A stretch of DNA of 21,598 nt from a virus. Every line of letters starts with the position of its first letter. The stretch's first letter is position 1. Where the stretch lies: positions 1 through 21,598 of the IMG/VR virus record IMGVR_UViG_3300020156_000083; one strand, given 5' to 3'. Positions 12,954-21,046 of this stretch are shown piece after piece. The translations under genes were made by a program, and so were the position numbers. Under the pieces are notes generated by a model. That model saw nothing but the letters and a program-made list of their open reading frames with translations, made no database searches and was not told where the DNA came from.

Positions 12954-13703
12954 TCAGCTCCGTGCGATCAGAGAAACAGCTGGGAAGCCACCAAACGGCA
13001 GCGGATTGCCTTCGCCGAAGCGCGGGATGCAACCCTTGCCGAGCGTGGCGTCGCATTGATCCAGTTCAGGGTTATCGGTGATGACGCCGTCTTTCGTGAC
13101 GTACGGACCGGTGTAGCCGCAGTTCGGCCCGCGATATCCGCCGGTGAGGCACCAATGGCAAAGGGTTGTGGCCTGCCGCCCGATCGACTCATTACCGACA
13201 TCGCCAGGGCTGGCCAGCTCCCAACTGACCGTTTCGCCGTCCTCGTTCGTTTTCTGGTCGATGTACCAGACCTCGATCGTCTCTTGGGTTGGATCTGCCG
13301 TGGGGTTGCCGGCGGGGAAGTTCGCTGCGTCGAGGTAGCTGCCGAGCGTGTGACGCATCGTCAGCTTAAATTCGAGCAGGTCTTCGAACGCCAGACAAAG
13401 CGCGGTGATGCGCCCGTTGACGTTGCCCACTGACAACGTCGGCCGGACCGCCGTGCCGTCGCCGTTCGCCTCGATGCCGTCGATCTGCATCGGCCAGGCG
13501 CTGTACTCGTTGCCCTGCCAATAAATCGCCTTCGCTGGCAACTGATCGGCATTGGCGCCGGCGGCGATCAGGTCGGCTGGCGTGTGCGGTATCGCGTGCC
13601 CGTGGAAGCGCAGAACGTCCGCGCCATAGTCCGTGCCGTCCAATTCAAAAAGCAGCACTTCGCTGCCAGGCTCAAGCACCTGGATGTCACTGATCAGCGG
13701 CAT
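12954..13703 (-). CDS. Minor tail protein L (probable Fe-S tail tip protein)
   Basis: A 249-residue protein of the lambda gpL family that joins tail tube and tip. Conserved blocks include SVGNVNGRITALC and LEFKLTMRHTLGSYLDAANF. The C-terminal region has Cys185, Cys195, Cys217 and Cys225, plus Cys182 in a CHWC motif. This matches the cysteine pattern that binds a [4Fe-4S] cluster in lambda gpL, so the cluster is probably conserved. The gene lies between M and K in the canonical order, with a 1-base gap to K and 9 bases from M. Confidence 0.93.
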   Translation of the reverse strand: MPLISDIQVLEPGSEVLLFELDGTDYGADVLRFHGHAIPHTPADLIAAGANADQLPAKAIYWQGNEYSAWPMQIDGIEANGDGTAVRPTLSVGNVNGRITALCLAFEDLLEFKLTMRHTLGSYLDAANFPAGNPTADPTQETIEVWYIDQKTNEDGETVSWELASPGDVGNESIGRQATTLCHWCLTGGYRGPNCGYTGPYVTKDGVITDNPELDQCDATLGKGCIPRFGEGNPLPFGGFPAVSLIARS

Positions 13704-13712
13704 GATCGCCCC

Positions 13713-14054
13713 TTATGGATGAAATGCACGCTCAAACGTGGCGGTGAGTTTGAAAACACCGCCGCCCACCGGAGTGGGCACGGGGTTCTTGCAGGTGAAC
13801 AGGCCAAGCTGGCCAAGGGGTGTGGTCCACAGGAAGGCTTTCGCGCCGGCGTGCCGATCGAGGAACGCCATGATCTCCAGCACCTTGGCTTGAGGGCCGC
13901 TGTAGGTGATCGGGTAAGCGTCTTCCTTGTTGTTCGGCCCGTCGCCAACTTCCTGTTTGTAGCCGTCGCCAAACCGCGAGGTGCGCACCCGATAGGAAAT
14001 CTCGGGTGAGTCGCCGTGCTGGGTCGGCCAGGTGAATTTCTCGATGGCCATCAA
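13713..14054 (-). CDS. Minor tail protein M
   Basis: A 113-residue tail tip protein of the lambda gpM/Phage_min_tail family. Visible family features are an early FTWPTQHGDSPEISYRVRTS segment, RFGDGYKQEV, and a C-terminal FKLTATFERAF strand. In lambda it joins the tip after tape measure assembly and supports tube polymerisation. The ATG overlaps the tape measure stop as ATGA (14051-14054), so translation is coupled. Length is typical of the family. Confidence 0.92.
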   Translation of the reverse strand: MMAIEKFTWPTQHGDSPEISYRVRTSRFGDGYKQEVGDGPNNKEDAYPITYSGPQAKVLEIMAFLDRHAGAKAFLWTTPLGQLGLFTCKNPVPTPVGGGVFKLTATFERAFHP

Positions 14055-17000
14055 CCCCTCCCGTTCGTGAGTTTCCAGATTGAGCCGCCGGGCTGCAGCG
14101 CTCGCGCGATCGCGGTTTCAGCTTCGGCTTTCGCTGCTTGCTGAATCCCTTTGCCAAGCTGCGTGGAGTCTTCCGTGCTGGCGGTTCCGCCAGTGCCTTG
14201 GGTTTGTACCGATACCGCGACGGGGAAGTTGTAAACGTTGCCGCCACCACTCCCGCCGCCACTGATTGCGCGCACACCCAACTGCCCGCCGGCGGTGCGG
14301 GTCAGCGGCATGATTGCCTCTGGCCCTGCCTCGCCCATGACGCCGGTCTGCCCGCCTGCCATTCCGAACGCTGTCGGCTTGCTCACCACGGAGTTGGTAA
14401 ACGCAGCGCCATTGGCGAACATCTGCACACCGTTGGCCCAAGCCCCGCCGTCAGCCTGGAAATACGTGGACGAGTAACCAGCCTGTGAAGCCCCGAGGTT
14501 AGATGACGTTGCACCAGCAGATCCTGCCGCCAATCCATTTCCTCCACCGCCTCCGGTGAAGTAGCTGGTTGCGGCGCCGACCAGGCTGCTCAGCAGCGTC
14601 GAACTGGCCTGACGGGTCGCGATCCGCGCCATATCCGCCAGAATCGACTTGGTGAAGTCAGCAAACGACAGCTTCCCGGTCATGGCGAAGTTGACGACTG
14701 CGTCTTCCATCGAGCTGAAGGCGTTGCCGAACAGAGTTTTTGTTTGGCCGGCAATGTTGCTCGCCGAGTCCAGGTAATTGGCCCAGGCCGACGTTGCGCC
14801 CTTGGTCCAGTCCCCTTGTGCTTTTTCAACATCAGCGTAGTTCTGCCGGATCTGATCGGTCGCGGCTTTGTTCGCATCGGCGAGCGCCTGCGACTTCCGA
14901 GAGAATTCCTCTTCCGACATGTTGCGGGATGGGTCAGCTCGCTGATTTTCCAGCTCGAGCGATTGCTGAGCGAACCGATCTTGCTGGCTGTTCAGCTCAC
15001 CGTTCAGGGCGTTCTGCCGATCACCCTGGCCAACGCCAAGTACCGCCCGCTGCCCTGCCAGTTCCAATGCCCGTTGCTGCTGGCTCAAAGCCTGAATATA
15101 CGAGGTGATCGCACGCTCCTGCTTCGCTAACCTTCCGGTTTCGCTCGTAGCGAGCACTTCGAGCTGGCTGTCAGCTTCCTTTTGGGCCTTGACCATGCCC
15201 GCGCGAGCATCGGCAATTTTCTGGTCCAGCTGAATGCTTTGCGCGGCAGAGGTTGTCTTCTTTGACTTTGCGGCTTCCAGCGCAGCGATCTCAGCCTCGT
15301 AGGCTGCGGTCACTTCTTCGCGCTCGTTGCCGATCAACGCTTCGCGCTTCATGGCATAGTCGGCCTGAGAAACAAGTCCGGCCTTTTGCGCCGCCTCCAG
15401 TTCCTTCTGAGCGTTTTTATAGTCAGCGCTGATGGCGGCCAAGGCGTTTTTGGCGTCATTGAAGCCTGTCAGGTCGACTTGAGAAGCCGCCGATTTTGGA
15501 TCTTTGTTTTTATCTTCAAGCCCTTTCTTCAGCGTGTCGTAGGCGCCGCCAGAGAACTTGCTGCCGTCGTAAAATACGCCATCAAGCAGGGGCGACTTCT
15601 GTCCTGTTTTCTCCGCATTTTCGTACAGCGTTTTGAACTGCTGGTTGAGCTTATCCAGCGCGGCCTTGCGCTTGTTTAGCGGATTAATGTCATCAAGCTG
15701 CGCATCGAGCGCTTTCTGAACTTCGATAGCCTTCTGATTGCCGTCTGTGTTCTCACCGGTGGCGATCGCCAAATCGGTGCTGGCCGACATTCTGGCTTTG
15801 AGGCCGGCGAGCTTTTTCTCCAAAGCTTCGGTTGAGTCGTCATGCACGCCAGTGCCCAGGCCCAACGCCGTGTTCAGAGAGCTGAGACCGTTGGAGATTG
15901 CACCCGCTACTCCGCCGCCCTTGCGGGTATCCAGAATGCGCTGGGTGATCTCGATCTGCTTGGCCAAGTCCGGAAATATTTCCGAACGGACCTCGGCGTA
16001 CGCCCCTTTGATGGCGGACTTGATTTTGTCCCAGTCGCGCTCAACATCTGACAGAGAAGCCCGATAGGCTTCCAGTCGCTTCAGCGCCGCCTGATTCACA
16101 TCTTCACTCAGAACATCAAGCGCACGCTGGCTCTCGCCCTGATCATCAAGCGCTTTGATAACCTGATACTGCTCGAGGGTCAGCAACCCATACTGACCAC
16201 TGATCTTGCCCGCGGCCTCTGTTGCCGTGTCGCCAGCGGTGGCGAAAGACTTGGCGAGTTCGGCAGCGCCCTGGCCGGTTACTTCACTCACGGCCGCTGC
16301 GGCTTCAGCCAGATTACGCATTTGCGTACCGCTGGTAGCTGCTCCGGATGCAAGCGAAACAACTGCCTCGCGGGCGCCGGACAGATTGCCGGTGACGCGC
16401 CCAGCGCCGTCAGCCATATCCTTCAGGCTGGCGATTGTCTGCCCAGCACCATTCGTACCGCCGTTGATAGCGGCGTTGAACTCGCGAGCCTGCTTCATTG
16501 CATCGAAGTAGGCGTACCCGAGCGAACCGATTACAGCGACCAAAAGACTGGCCGGGATCAGCATCCCTGCGAGGCTTTTCGCCGATTCTCCGGCGCCAGC
16601 GCCCAGCTGAGCGATCGCGCGCGCACCACTGCCCAGATCGCCTGCCTGAATGGCATTGGCGAGCTGCATGACGTTTTCTTGAGCTTGGCGCGTGCCGAGC
16701 TTTAGCTTATCGAATGCGCCCGCGGCTTCAGTCAGGCCCGCTCGGTCCTTGCCGATTTTGGCCAGGGCTTCGTTATAGCGCTCGGCATCAATCTGCCCAG
16801 CTTTGTGCAGGTCGTTTAGCGCCCTCTCCTGAGCCTCCAGCTTCGCCAACTTGGCGGTCACTGGATCAATGCCGTTGACGGTGCGCTTCAGCGCCTCAAT
16901 CTGGCGATTCTCAGCCTCAATCAGCTTTTGCTTCTGGGCCAGCTCTTTGGCTTCCGCCTTTTCAATCTTGTCGTAGGCCTTACCCAGTTGATCCTGGTAC

Positions 17001-17401
17001 TTGGCCTGCTCCTCGATGGTGACCAAGCCGCCCTTACGGGCGCGCTCTAGCAAACCTTCGGCCTGAACCAGCGATTCCATGCTCGAGATATTGCCCGTCA
17101 TCGCCTTGTCGAGTTGACTAATGACGGAGATTTCCGCTACTGCGCTATCAGTGGCTTTGCGGCTTGCCCCGGCTTGACGATCCCTCGCTGCCGTCGATTT
17201 ATCGATGCTTTGCGCAACGTCCGCTTCTGCTTGGGAAACCCTCTTACCGGTGTTGGCCAGGCCTTCGCCCGTTTTGCCCAGGTCATCAATGGCCTTCTGG
17301 GCGCCTTCTGCCGAATCGACGAGCTTATCCAGATCGTCAGCAGCCTTTGCAGCTTGTGACGACTCGACCGCAATACCCAGGGAAGCGAAGTTGGTGCTCA
17401 T
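14051..17401 (-). CDS. Tape measure protein (tail length)
   Basis: A 1116-residue protein that sets tail length and is ejected with DNA. Residues 1-270 are a long Ala/Lys/Glu-rich helical coiled coil. A hydrophobic membrane-like segment follows at about 276-300 (AGMLIPASLLVAVIGSLGYA). More long helices extend to about 900, and a C-terminal domain at about 900-1116 contains VNFAMTGKLSFADFTKSIL and GVMGEAGPEAIMPL, typical of lambda-family tape measures. At the usual ~0.15 nm per residue the tail should be about 165 nm, a rough inference. The start overlaps the upstream chaperone-extension stop as ATGA (17398-17401). This is the longest coding region on the late strand besides J and lies directly after the chaperone pair as usual. 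Confidence 0.96.
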   Translation of the reverse strand: MSTNFASLGIAVESSQAAKAADDLDKLVDSAEGAQKAIDDLGKTGEGLANTGKRVSQAEADVAQSIDKSTAARDRQAGASRKATDSAVAEISVISQLDKAMTGNISSMESLVQAEGLLERARKGGLVTIEEQAKYQDQLGKAYDKIEKAEAKELAQKQKLIEAENRQIEALKRTVNGIDPVTAKLAKLEAQERALNDLHKAGQIDAERYNEALAKIGKDRAGLTEAAGAFDKLKLGTRQAQENVMQLANAIQAGDLGSGARAIAQLGAGAGESAKSLAGMLIPASLLVAVIGSLGYAYFDAMKQAREFNAAINGGTNGAGQTIASLKDMADGAGRVTGNLSGAREAVVSLASGAATSGTQMRNLAEAAAAVSEVTGQGAAELAKSFATAGDTATEAAGKISGQYGLLTLEQYQVIKALDDQGESQRALDVLSEDVNQAALKRLEAYRASLSDVERDWDKIKSAIKGAYAEVRSEIFPDLAKQIEITQRILDTRKGGGVAGAISNGLSSLNTALGLGTGVHDDSTEALEKKLAGLKARMSASTDLAIATGENTDGNQKAIEVQKALDAQLDDINPLNKRKAALDKLNQQFKTLYENAEKTGQKSPLLDGVFYDGSKFSGGAYDTLKKGLEDKNKDPKSAASQVDLTGFNDAKNALAAISADYKNAQKELEAAQKAGLVSQADYAMKREALIGNEREEVTAAYEAEIAALEAAKSKKTTSAAQSIQLDQKIADARAGMVKAQKEADSQLEVLATSETGRLAKQERAITSYIQALSQQQRALELAGQRAVLGVGQGDRQNALNGELNSQQDRFAQQSLELENQRADPSRNMSEEEFSRKSQALADANKAATDQIRQNYADVEKAQGDWTKGATSAWANYLDSASNIAGQTKTLFGNAFSSMEDAVVNFAMTGKLSFADFTKSILADMARIATRQASSTLLSSLVGAATSYFTGGGGGNGLAAGSAGATSSNLGASQAGYSSTYFQADGGAWANGVQMFANGAAFTNSVVSKPTAFGMAGGQTGVMGEAGPEAIMPLTRTAGGQLGVRAISGGGSGGGNVYNFPVAVSVQTQGTGGTASTEDSTQLGKGIQQAAKAEAETAIARALQPGGSIWKLTNGRG

Positions 17402-17721
17402 TTTTGATCTCTCTGTTCCGCCATCACCTGCAGGGCTTCAGCCTCCATCCGCCGGAAGTCGCTGAAAATGGTTTGTCGCTGGCTGATCGGTACGCCACAC
17501 ATTCGAATCACACCGGATAGAACGCTGTAGTCCATCCCTGTTGCGCCGCACGCGCCTGTGCGCCACTGGGTGCTCATAGCCTCAAAGACCTTGAAGGCGT
17601 TCCAGTTCTCCGGCCAGATGCCGACTTCCTTGTCGGGGATGTCCTGGCGCGACAAACCGAAGGCCATCAGGTCCGCATCTGATGGCCCTGGCTCGTACAA
17701 GGCGCGGGAGGCGCTTAGGAG
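17398..17721 (-). CDS. Tail assembly chaperone extension (gpT-like part, made by -1 frameshift)
   Basis: A 107-residue stretch following the slippery site (LLSASRALYEPGPSDADL..., then IWPENWNAFKVFEAM and a GMDYSVLSGV segment) that resembles the DUF1799-type second half of tail chaperone pairs. Its frame is -1 relative to the upstream chaperone. It has no ribosome-binding site of its own: the only early start is a TTG at 17700 without a Shine-Dalgarno. This argues for translation as a fusion of about 232 residues with the product of 17715-18095, like lambda gpGT. Such fusions recruit tail tube subunits to the tape measure. It ends in an ATGA overlap with the tape measure gene. Confidence 0.8.
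   Translation of the reverse strand, partial: LLSASRALYEPGPSDADLMAFGLSRQDIPDKEVGIWPENWNAFKVFEAMSTQWRTGACGATGMDYSVLSGVIRMCGVPISQRQTIFSDFRRMEAEALQVMAEQRDQK
17662..17687 (-). other. Strong hairpin downstream of the frameshift site
   Basis: A perfect 9-bp stem (GGCCATCAG at 17662-17670 with CTGATGGCC at 17679-17687) has an 8-base loop. On the - strand it begins 33 bases after the slippery heptamer. A smaller GCGC/GCGC hairpin (17702-17714) lies only 6 bases after the heptamer and is better placed to act as the frameshift stimulator. Confidence 0.6.
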
Positions 17722-18095
17722 TTTCCCAAGCGAGCCTCACTGAAAGCTTCCGCGTAAGCGTTCAGCACAGCCTTGGGGGCCGAGTTGATCGAGTTGACAA
17801 GGATGCGCACGTTTTCAGGCGTGAACTTCTCTTCGATATCCCAGCCGACTACAACCGCCAGGACCTGTTCAACCTGCAGATCGATTTGAGCAGCCGTGAA
17901 CGCCTTGAGGTCCATGTCGCCGACGTGCTTGCTCAATTCGTCGTGTCGCTCATTCCAGGCGGTATACAGATCCGCAAGCGCTGTGCGGTCCAGGTACTTG
18001 AACTCGAACTCCACCTTTTCGGCGCTATAGCCGGCCCGCTGGATCATCACCGGCGCTTTGAAGGTCGGCTTCTGTATCAACTTAAATTTGGCCAT
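17715..18095 (-). CDS. Tail assembly chaperone (gpG-like part)
   Basis: A 126-residue protein with the position and fold of lambda gpG. It starts MAKFKLIQKPTFKAPVMI, has a central charged helix (TALADLYTAWNERHDELSKH), and ends with helices (VRILVNSINSAPKAVLNAYA). It coats the tape measure during tail assembly and is not part of the virion in lambda. The last codons, TTG GGA AAC TCC TAA, contain the slippery heptamer, so a minority of ribosomes should continue into the -1 frame. It starts 3 bases after the tail tube stop. Confidence 0.88.
   Translation of the reverse strand: MAKFKLIQKPTFKAPVMIQRAGYSAEKVEFEFKYLDRTALADLYTAWNERHDELSKHVGDMDLKAFTAAQIDLQVEQVLAVVVGWDIEEKFTPENVRILVNSINSAPKAVLNAYAEAFSEARLGNS
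17721..17727 (-). promoter_or_regulatory. Programmed -1 ribosomal frameshift heptamer GGGAAAC
   Basis: On the - strand GGGAAAC reads in the zero frame as G GGA AAC, the exact X XXY YYZ pattern. Slippage moves ribosomes into the frame of the downstream extension, which is open from this point to 17398. The zero-frame stop TAA follows only one codon later. The site is where lambda-like phages make gpG/gpGT. Confidence 0.88.
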
Positions 18096-18098
18096 GGC

Positions 18099-18755
18099 TT
18101 ACACCGTGGCCGCGTAGCGAGTTGGGCGACCGGTCAATGCAATGCTGATGACACGGGTCATCAGGTTGTTGCGGGACATGGTCGGTGTCGAAGTGATCGA
18201 CACGTAGCCGTTGTAGATGATGCTGCTGCCGCCAGGAAGGTTGAGCCGGAGCAGGCGCGCTTGCTTGTCATCATCGGCGGCCTCGCAGACCTCCACATAG
18301 GGCTTGGAGGGATCATCGGCAACGGTGATGGTCAGCGTGATCGGATTTTTGGTGGTTGGCATCTGGCGATCATCATCGTCGGCCAGGAAGCCAAAGGTCA
18401 GAAATTGCTGATCGCCGCCGCTGGAGTTCAGCTCGGTGATCTGCGAGATCTCAGTGAAACCAGTCACCTCTCGTACCGAGCCAATGCCCGAGCCGGCCGG
18501 ATACTGCTGGACGTTCACCGTATTCACGTTTTCCAGCGCGAAAGTGCCGCTGGCGATCTCACCGACTCGTACGCCCCGCCCTTCGAGACGGGTCCAGCCA
18601 GAGTTGACCGCAATAACATCGCCTTCGGCCAAGCCATGCGCTGCTGCGGTGGCGACTGCTGGGTTGGCGTTGGTCAAGGCAGTGAATGGGATCGCCGGGC
18701 CGTAAGTGGCAGCAATCTCGAAGGTGGCGCCGTTGGGCATTTGGATGCCGGCCAT
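18099..18755 (-). CDS. Major tail tube protein
   Basis: A 218-residue beta-rich protein in the position of lambda gpV, forming the stacked rings of the tail tube. It shows the repeated beta pattern expected (FTALTNANPAVATAAAHG, DVIAVNSGWTRLEGRGVRVG, FTEISQITELNSSGGDQQFL). The ATG at 18755 (MAGIQMPNGATF) is chosen because GAGG lies about 8 bases upstream; a longer reading would overlap the hairpin at 18782-18803. It is flanked by tail terminator and chaperone genes, the usual order. A high copy number is expected, which fits the separate hairpin-leader at its 5' side. Confidence 0.9.
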   Translation of the reverse strand: MAGIQMPNGATFEIAATYGPAIPFTALTNANPAVATAAAHGLAEGDVIAVNSGWTRLEGRGVRVGEIASGTFALENVNTVNVQQYPAGSGIGSVREVTGFTEISQITELNSSGGDQQFLTFGFLADDDDRQMPTTKNPITLTITVADDPSKPYVEVCEAADDDKQARLLRLNLPGGSSIIYNGYVSITSTPTMSRNNLMTRVISIALTGRPTRYAATV

Positions 18756-18779
18756 GGGTGTGTCCTCTTTCAGAAATGA

Positions 18780-18803
18780 CAAAACCCGCAAAGATGCGGG
18801 TTT
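18780..18803 (-). terminator. Terminator-like hairpin before the tail tube gene
   Basis: A 9-bp stem (18795-18803 with 18782-18790) with a 4-base AAGA/TCTT loop; its T-containing arm runs into a short T-run (TTTTG) on the - strand. It lies between the tail terminator gene and the tail tube start. It is weaker than the other three because the T-run is short, and it may protect the 5' end of the tail tube message instead. Confidence 0.65.
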
Positions 18804-18826
18804 CGGGGTATGCCCAACGGGCGTAT

Positions 18827-19246
18827 TCAAGTGGCGATGTCAGCTCGATACTCGAACGACACCGGTACAGTGTATGTGGGTGGGTCAGGTATCCCGGGGC
18901 CGGGATCAACTGGCGACATCGTGACGACGGTGAGGCCTGCCTTTGTGTCTCGCGCATAAAGCGGGAACAGCATGGTCAGCTCCGCCACAAGCGGGTTGGT
19001 CTTCGCCTTGCCGGTGCCGGCCGGCGCCACAATGCTGACTTGGTAGACGCCGATGAACGCGCGGTGGTCGCCAGCGAGCGTGCTGCTCGCGGTATCACCC
19101 GGCAGCAAGAACGCCCGCAGATAGGTTTCGCCGTCGGCCGGATCGTATTGGATGTTTTCGAACACAACCTTGATCGGCTCCGACCGGGCCTTGCTCCAGG
19201 CAATGAGCTTGGCCTCGTAGATCGAGGCAATAATGGCGTGACTCAT
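18827..19246 (-). CDS. Tail terminator protein (gpU-like)
   Basis: A 139-residue protein that caps the finished tail tube and joins it to the head. It starts with a helix (MSHAIIASIYEAKLIAWSKA) followed by beta strands, including VVFENIQYDP, FIGVYQVSIV and YTVPVSFEYRA at the end, a pattern of tail terminator-like proteins (DUF4128). Length and position before the tail tube gene match. The start overlaps the preceding gene as ATGA (19243-19246). Confidence 0.85.
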   Translation of the reverse strand: MSHAIIASIYEAKLIAWSKARSEPIKVVFENIQYDPADGETYLRAFLLPGDTASSTLAGDHRAFIGVYQVSIVAPAGTGKAKTNPLVAELTMLFPLYARDTKAGLTVVTMSPVDPGPGIPDPPTYTVPVSFEYRADIAT

Positions 19247-19899
19247 ACCCTGTTGTTCCTTGTGGCTTCGTCGACGATCTGCTGAAAACGGGCCAGGGTG
19301 ACGCGCACCATGCCGCCCGGTGCCTGCTTGGAGTGGCCGTACTCTAGAGGCACAGCATATGGCAGGTTATTCACGATGTAGGCCGTCTCGCCCGCGGTGA
19401 GTGTCTGGACCTGAAGGCGCAGCTTGGCCAGCGTCACACCGCCAGCCGGATCGACCTGATCAAGCGTGCCCTCCGTGGGTGTGCCGATGGAAAACTGCCA
19501 GTTACCACGAAACCGTCCGCCGACGTAATCCTTGCCTGCCACCAGGCCATTCACATTGAAATTCTGGTCGCGCTCGGTCTTTGTCAGGGGTTTGGCATAC
19601 TTAACACCCCGCCGCAGCTTTCCGGCCTTCGTGAAGTTCGATTCATTGAGGTTGATGATCGTGTTGCGCACTGCGACCTTGAAGTCATAGTCGTCGGCTG
19701 CGCGGGTGTTGGTCTGGCGGTGAGCAACGTTCGCTGCCCAGATTTCAGGATTTCCCACCGGTGACATGCGGATAACGCTGCTGCCGATCTCGATCACGAT
19801 CTCGCGGATGGTTGCGTCGATTCCGGCTTGAGCGCGCTCAGCGAAGTCGCGGATATTCTCGGCGAAGCTGCCGTTCATGCTCGCATATTTGCTCGCCAC
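19243..19899 (-). CDS. HK97 gp10-like head-tail/neck protein
   Basis: A 218-residue protein starting at a GTG (19899) with AGGA 6 bases upstream, 1 base after the previous stop. The N-terminal helix FAERAQAGIDATIREIVIEIG followed by VIRMSPVGNPEIWA, then GGRFRGNWQFSIG and a late LPYAVPLEYGHSKQAPGGMVR, is typical of gp10/minor tail proteins that sit at the head-tail interface. Its length is above the ~130 residues of HK97 gp10 but usual for this Pseudomonas-type variant. Its place between neck and tail terminator genes supports the call. Confidence 0.83.
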   Translation of the reverse strand: MASKYASMNGSFAENIRDFAERAQAGIDATIREIVIEIGSSVIRMSPVGNPEIWAANVAHRQTNTRAADDYDFKVAVRNTIINLNESNFTKAGKLRRGVKYAKPLTKTERDQNFNVNGLVAGKDYVGGRFRGNWQFSIGTPTEGTLDQVDPAGGVTLAKLRLQVQTLTAGETAYIVNNLPYAVPLEYGHSKQAPGGMVRVTLARFQQIVDEATRNNRV

Positions 19900-19900
19900 A

Positions 19901-20293
19901 TCATTTCCTCAGCTGTGCCGTCCACGTTGCATCTGCAGGATCGGCGGACACGTTCATCACACGCATGCCGTTGACGATATCGCCGATGGCGGGCTCGGCC
20001 GGTACAGCTGTTGGCGAGTCCGCCTCCGAAACGAACAGCTCGTTTTGCAGCACCAGCAGCTTCTTGTCGGTGGTTTGGATCAGTGAGCCATCTATTTCCT
20101 TGGACAGGTAGCTGCCCAAGACGCCGCGACCCATGTAAGTGATGGTGGTCTCCGGCGTCTCGCCGCCCAGGTCGGGATCATACTCGCCAGGAATCTTGCG
20201 GACGCCCTCCACTGGCTTTACCGCGTCGGCTAGGCCGTCAGGATCGTCGAAAGCCTCTGCCATTTCGGCCTGAATCTCTTCACGCATGCCCAT
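19901..20293 (-). CDS. Head-tail joining/neck protein (often misnamed glutamate 5-kinase)
   Basis: A 130-residue protein. The ATG at 20293 has AGAGGA just upstream and lies 2 bases after the previous stop; a longer frame would overlap that gene. An N-terminal acidic helix (MREEIQAEMAEAFDDPDGLA) is followed by a beta-rich domain (TTITYMGRGVLGSYLSKEID, KKLLVLQNELFVSE, GDIVNGMRVMNVSADP), the shape of small head-tail stopper proteins such as lambda gpFII-like. Homologues are sometimes labelled glutamate 5-kinase in databases; no kinase motif is visible and this label should be ignored. Confidence 0.75.
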   Translation of the reverse strand: MGMREEIQAEMAEAFDDPDGLADAVKPVEGVRKIPGEYDPDLGGETPETTITYMGRGVLGSYLSKEIDGSLIQTTDKKLLVLQNELFVSEADSPTAVPAEPAIGDIVNGMRVMNVSADPADATWTAQLRK

Positions 20294-20295
20294 GA

Positions 20296-20673
20296 TCAGA
20301 TCCTCTTGAGCATCATCACGCCGGAGCGCTTGATCCAAGGCTCCAGCAGCGCCAGGGCGAAGTTCACACCCGCCGACTGATCAGTAGATCCGGCCACGTA
20401 GGTCTTGCTCACGGACGTGCCGGACTGAGCCGATACCGTCTTGCTTTGCACTTCCTTCTGAGTGGCCGTGTACAACTTGCCCGCCGCCGCCTCTTTGGCG
20501 ACCTGGGCGCCGGCTGTTTTGATCTCGGCCGGAACCGTATCGGGAACAACCCGCTTGATCTTGGCCGTGAGCCAGGCGTTGGCCATGGTCACAGCAAGGA
20601 CCGGATCACCGGTGCCGGCCCAGCCAGGACCCAGCGAAGCGTCAACATCGGCAACGGTGATGAAGTCGGTCAT
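20296..20673 (-). CDS. Head-tail connector protein (DnaT-like fold)
   Basis: A 125-residue protein, mostly helical, with MTDFITVADVDASLGPGW at the start and WIKRSGVMMLKRI at the end. It resembles the phage proteins labelled DnaT-like ssDNA-binding, which by location and helical fold are more likely gp6-like head-tail connectors. The ATG at 20673 is chosen because AAGGA is 7 bases upstream; the ATG at 20679 has only 1 base of spacing. It follows the HeH protein gene by 10 bases and precedes the neck gene by 2. Confidence 0.75.
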   Translation of the reverse strand: MTDFITVADVDASLGPGWAGTGDPVLAVTMANAWLTAKIKRVVPDTVPAEIKTAGAQVAKEAAAGKLYTATQKEVQSKTVSAQSGTSVSKTYVAGSTDQSAGVNFALALLEPWIKRSGVMMLKRI

Positions 20674-20683
20674 GTGCATGTCC

Positions 20684-20989
20684 TTATTCGGCTGGCACCA
20701 GAGCCTGCAGGTCTTCTTTCTTGGCAGCTGCGTCGAAGGTGATGCCCTTCGCCGTCAGCCACTCTTTCAGCTCCGGCACCTTCATTTTCAGAGGGTCGGT
20801 TTCAGCATTTTCAGGCTCCTTGCCGTCCGAAACTTTGATGCCCGCCGCTTCGTATGCATCGTAAATTTCAGGCGCATCACCCTCGATGACCACCTCAGTG
20901 GCAGTGCCAATGACGCCGAAGAATTCGCTCAGCAGGCGGTAGCACACGCCGCGCTCTTTGCCCGGTTTGTCCGTGTAGATAACTTTCAT
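20684..20989 (-). CDS. Small protein with C-terminal HeH/LEM-like domain
   Basis: A 101-residue protein. Residues about 67-98 (KMKVPELKEWLTAKGITFD, then KKEDLQALV) form a helix-extended loop-helix (HeH/LEM/SAP-like) motif often found at the ends of phage structural proteins. The first 60 residues (VIYTDKPGKERGVCYRLLS, TATEVVIEGDAPEIYDAYEA) form an unrecognised alpha/beta domain. GAGGTG lies 4-5 bases before the ATG. Position after the major capsid gene suggests a head-associated or DNA-binding accessory role, but function is unknown. Confidence 0.78.
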   Translation of the reverse strand: MKVIYTDKPGKERGVCYRLLSEFFGVIGTATEVVIEGDAPEIYDAYEAAGIKVSDGKEPENAETDPLKMKVPELKEWLTAKGITFDAAAKKEDLQALVPAE

Positions 20990-21006
20990 GAGTCACCTCA
21001 ATGCAG

Positions 21007-21030
21007 CCCGGCGCCCTTGCAGACGCCGGG
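21007..21030. repeat. GC-rich stem-loop after the capsid gene
   Basis: CCCGGCG (21007-21013) pairs with CGCCGGG (21024-21030) across a 10-base loop. No T-run follows on the - strand, so it is not a standard terminator; it may stabilise the 3' end of capsid mRNA or tune expression of the next gene. Confidence 0.5.
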
Positions 21031-21046
21031 GTAAGTGAAGGCCAGA

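Noticed and set aside
12480-13433. Open + strand frame of 317 codons opposite K and L
   Set aside because: It is antisense to two genes whose catalytic and cysteine motifs are clear; no ribosome-binding site or protein-like domain was seen.
17398-17700. Independent gene starting at the TTG at 17700
   Set aside because: There is no ribosome-binding site, and the frame is open back to a perfect slippery heptamer, so a frameshift extension explains it better.
17682-18779. Open + strand frame of 365 codons opposite chaperone and tail tube genes
   Set aside because: Shadow of well-supported - strand genes; biased composition and no recognisable start signal.
19901-20293. Glutamate 5-kinase
   Set aside because: This label is common in databases for such neck proteins, but the protein has 130 residues and no kinase motif, and lies among head-tail genes.
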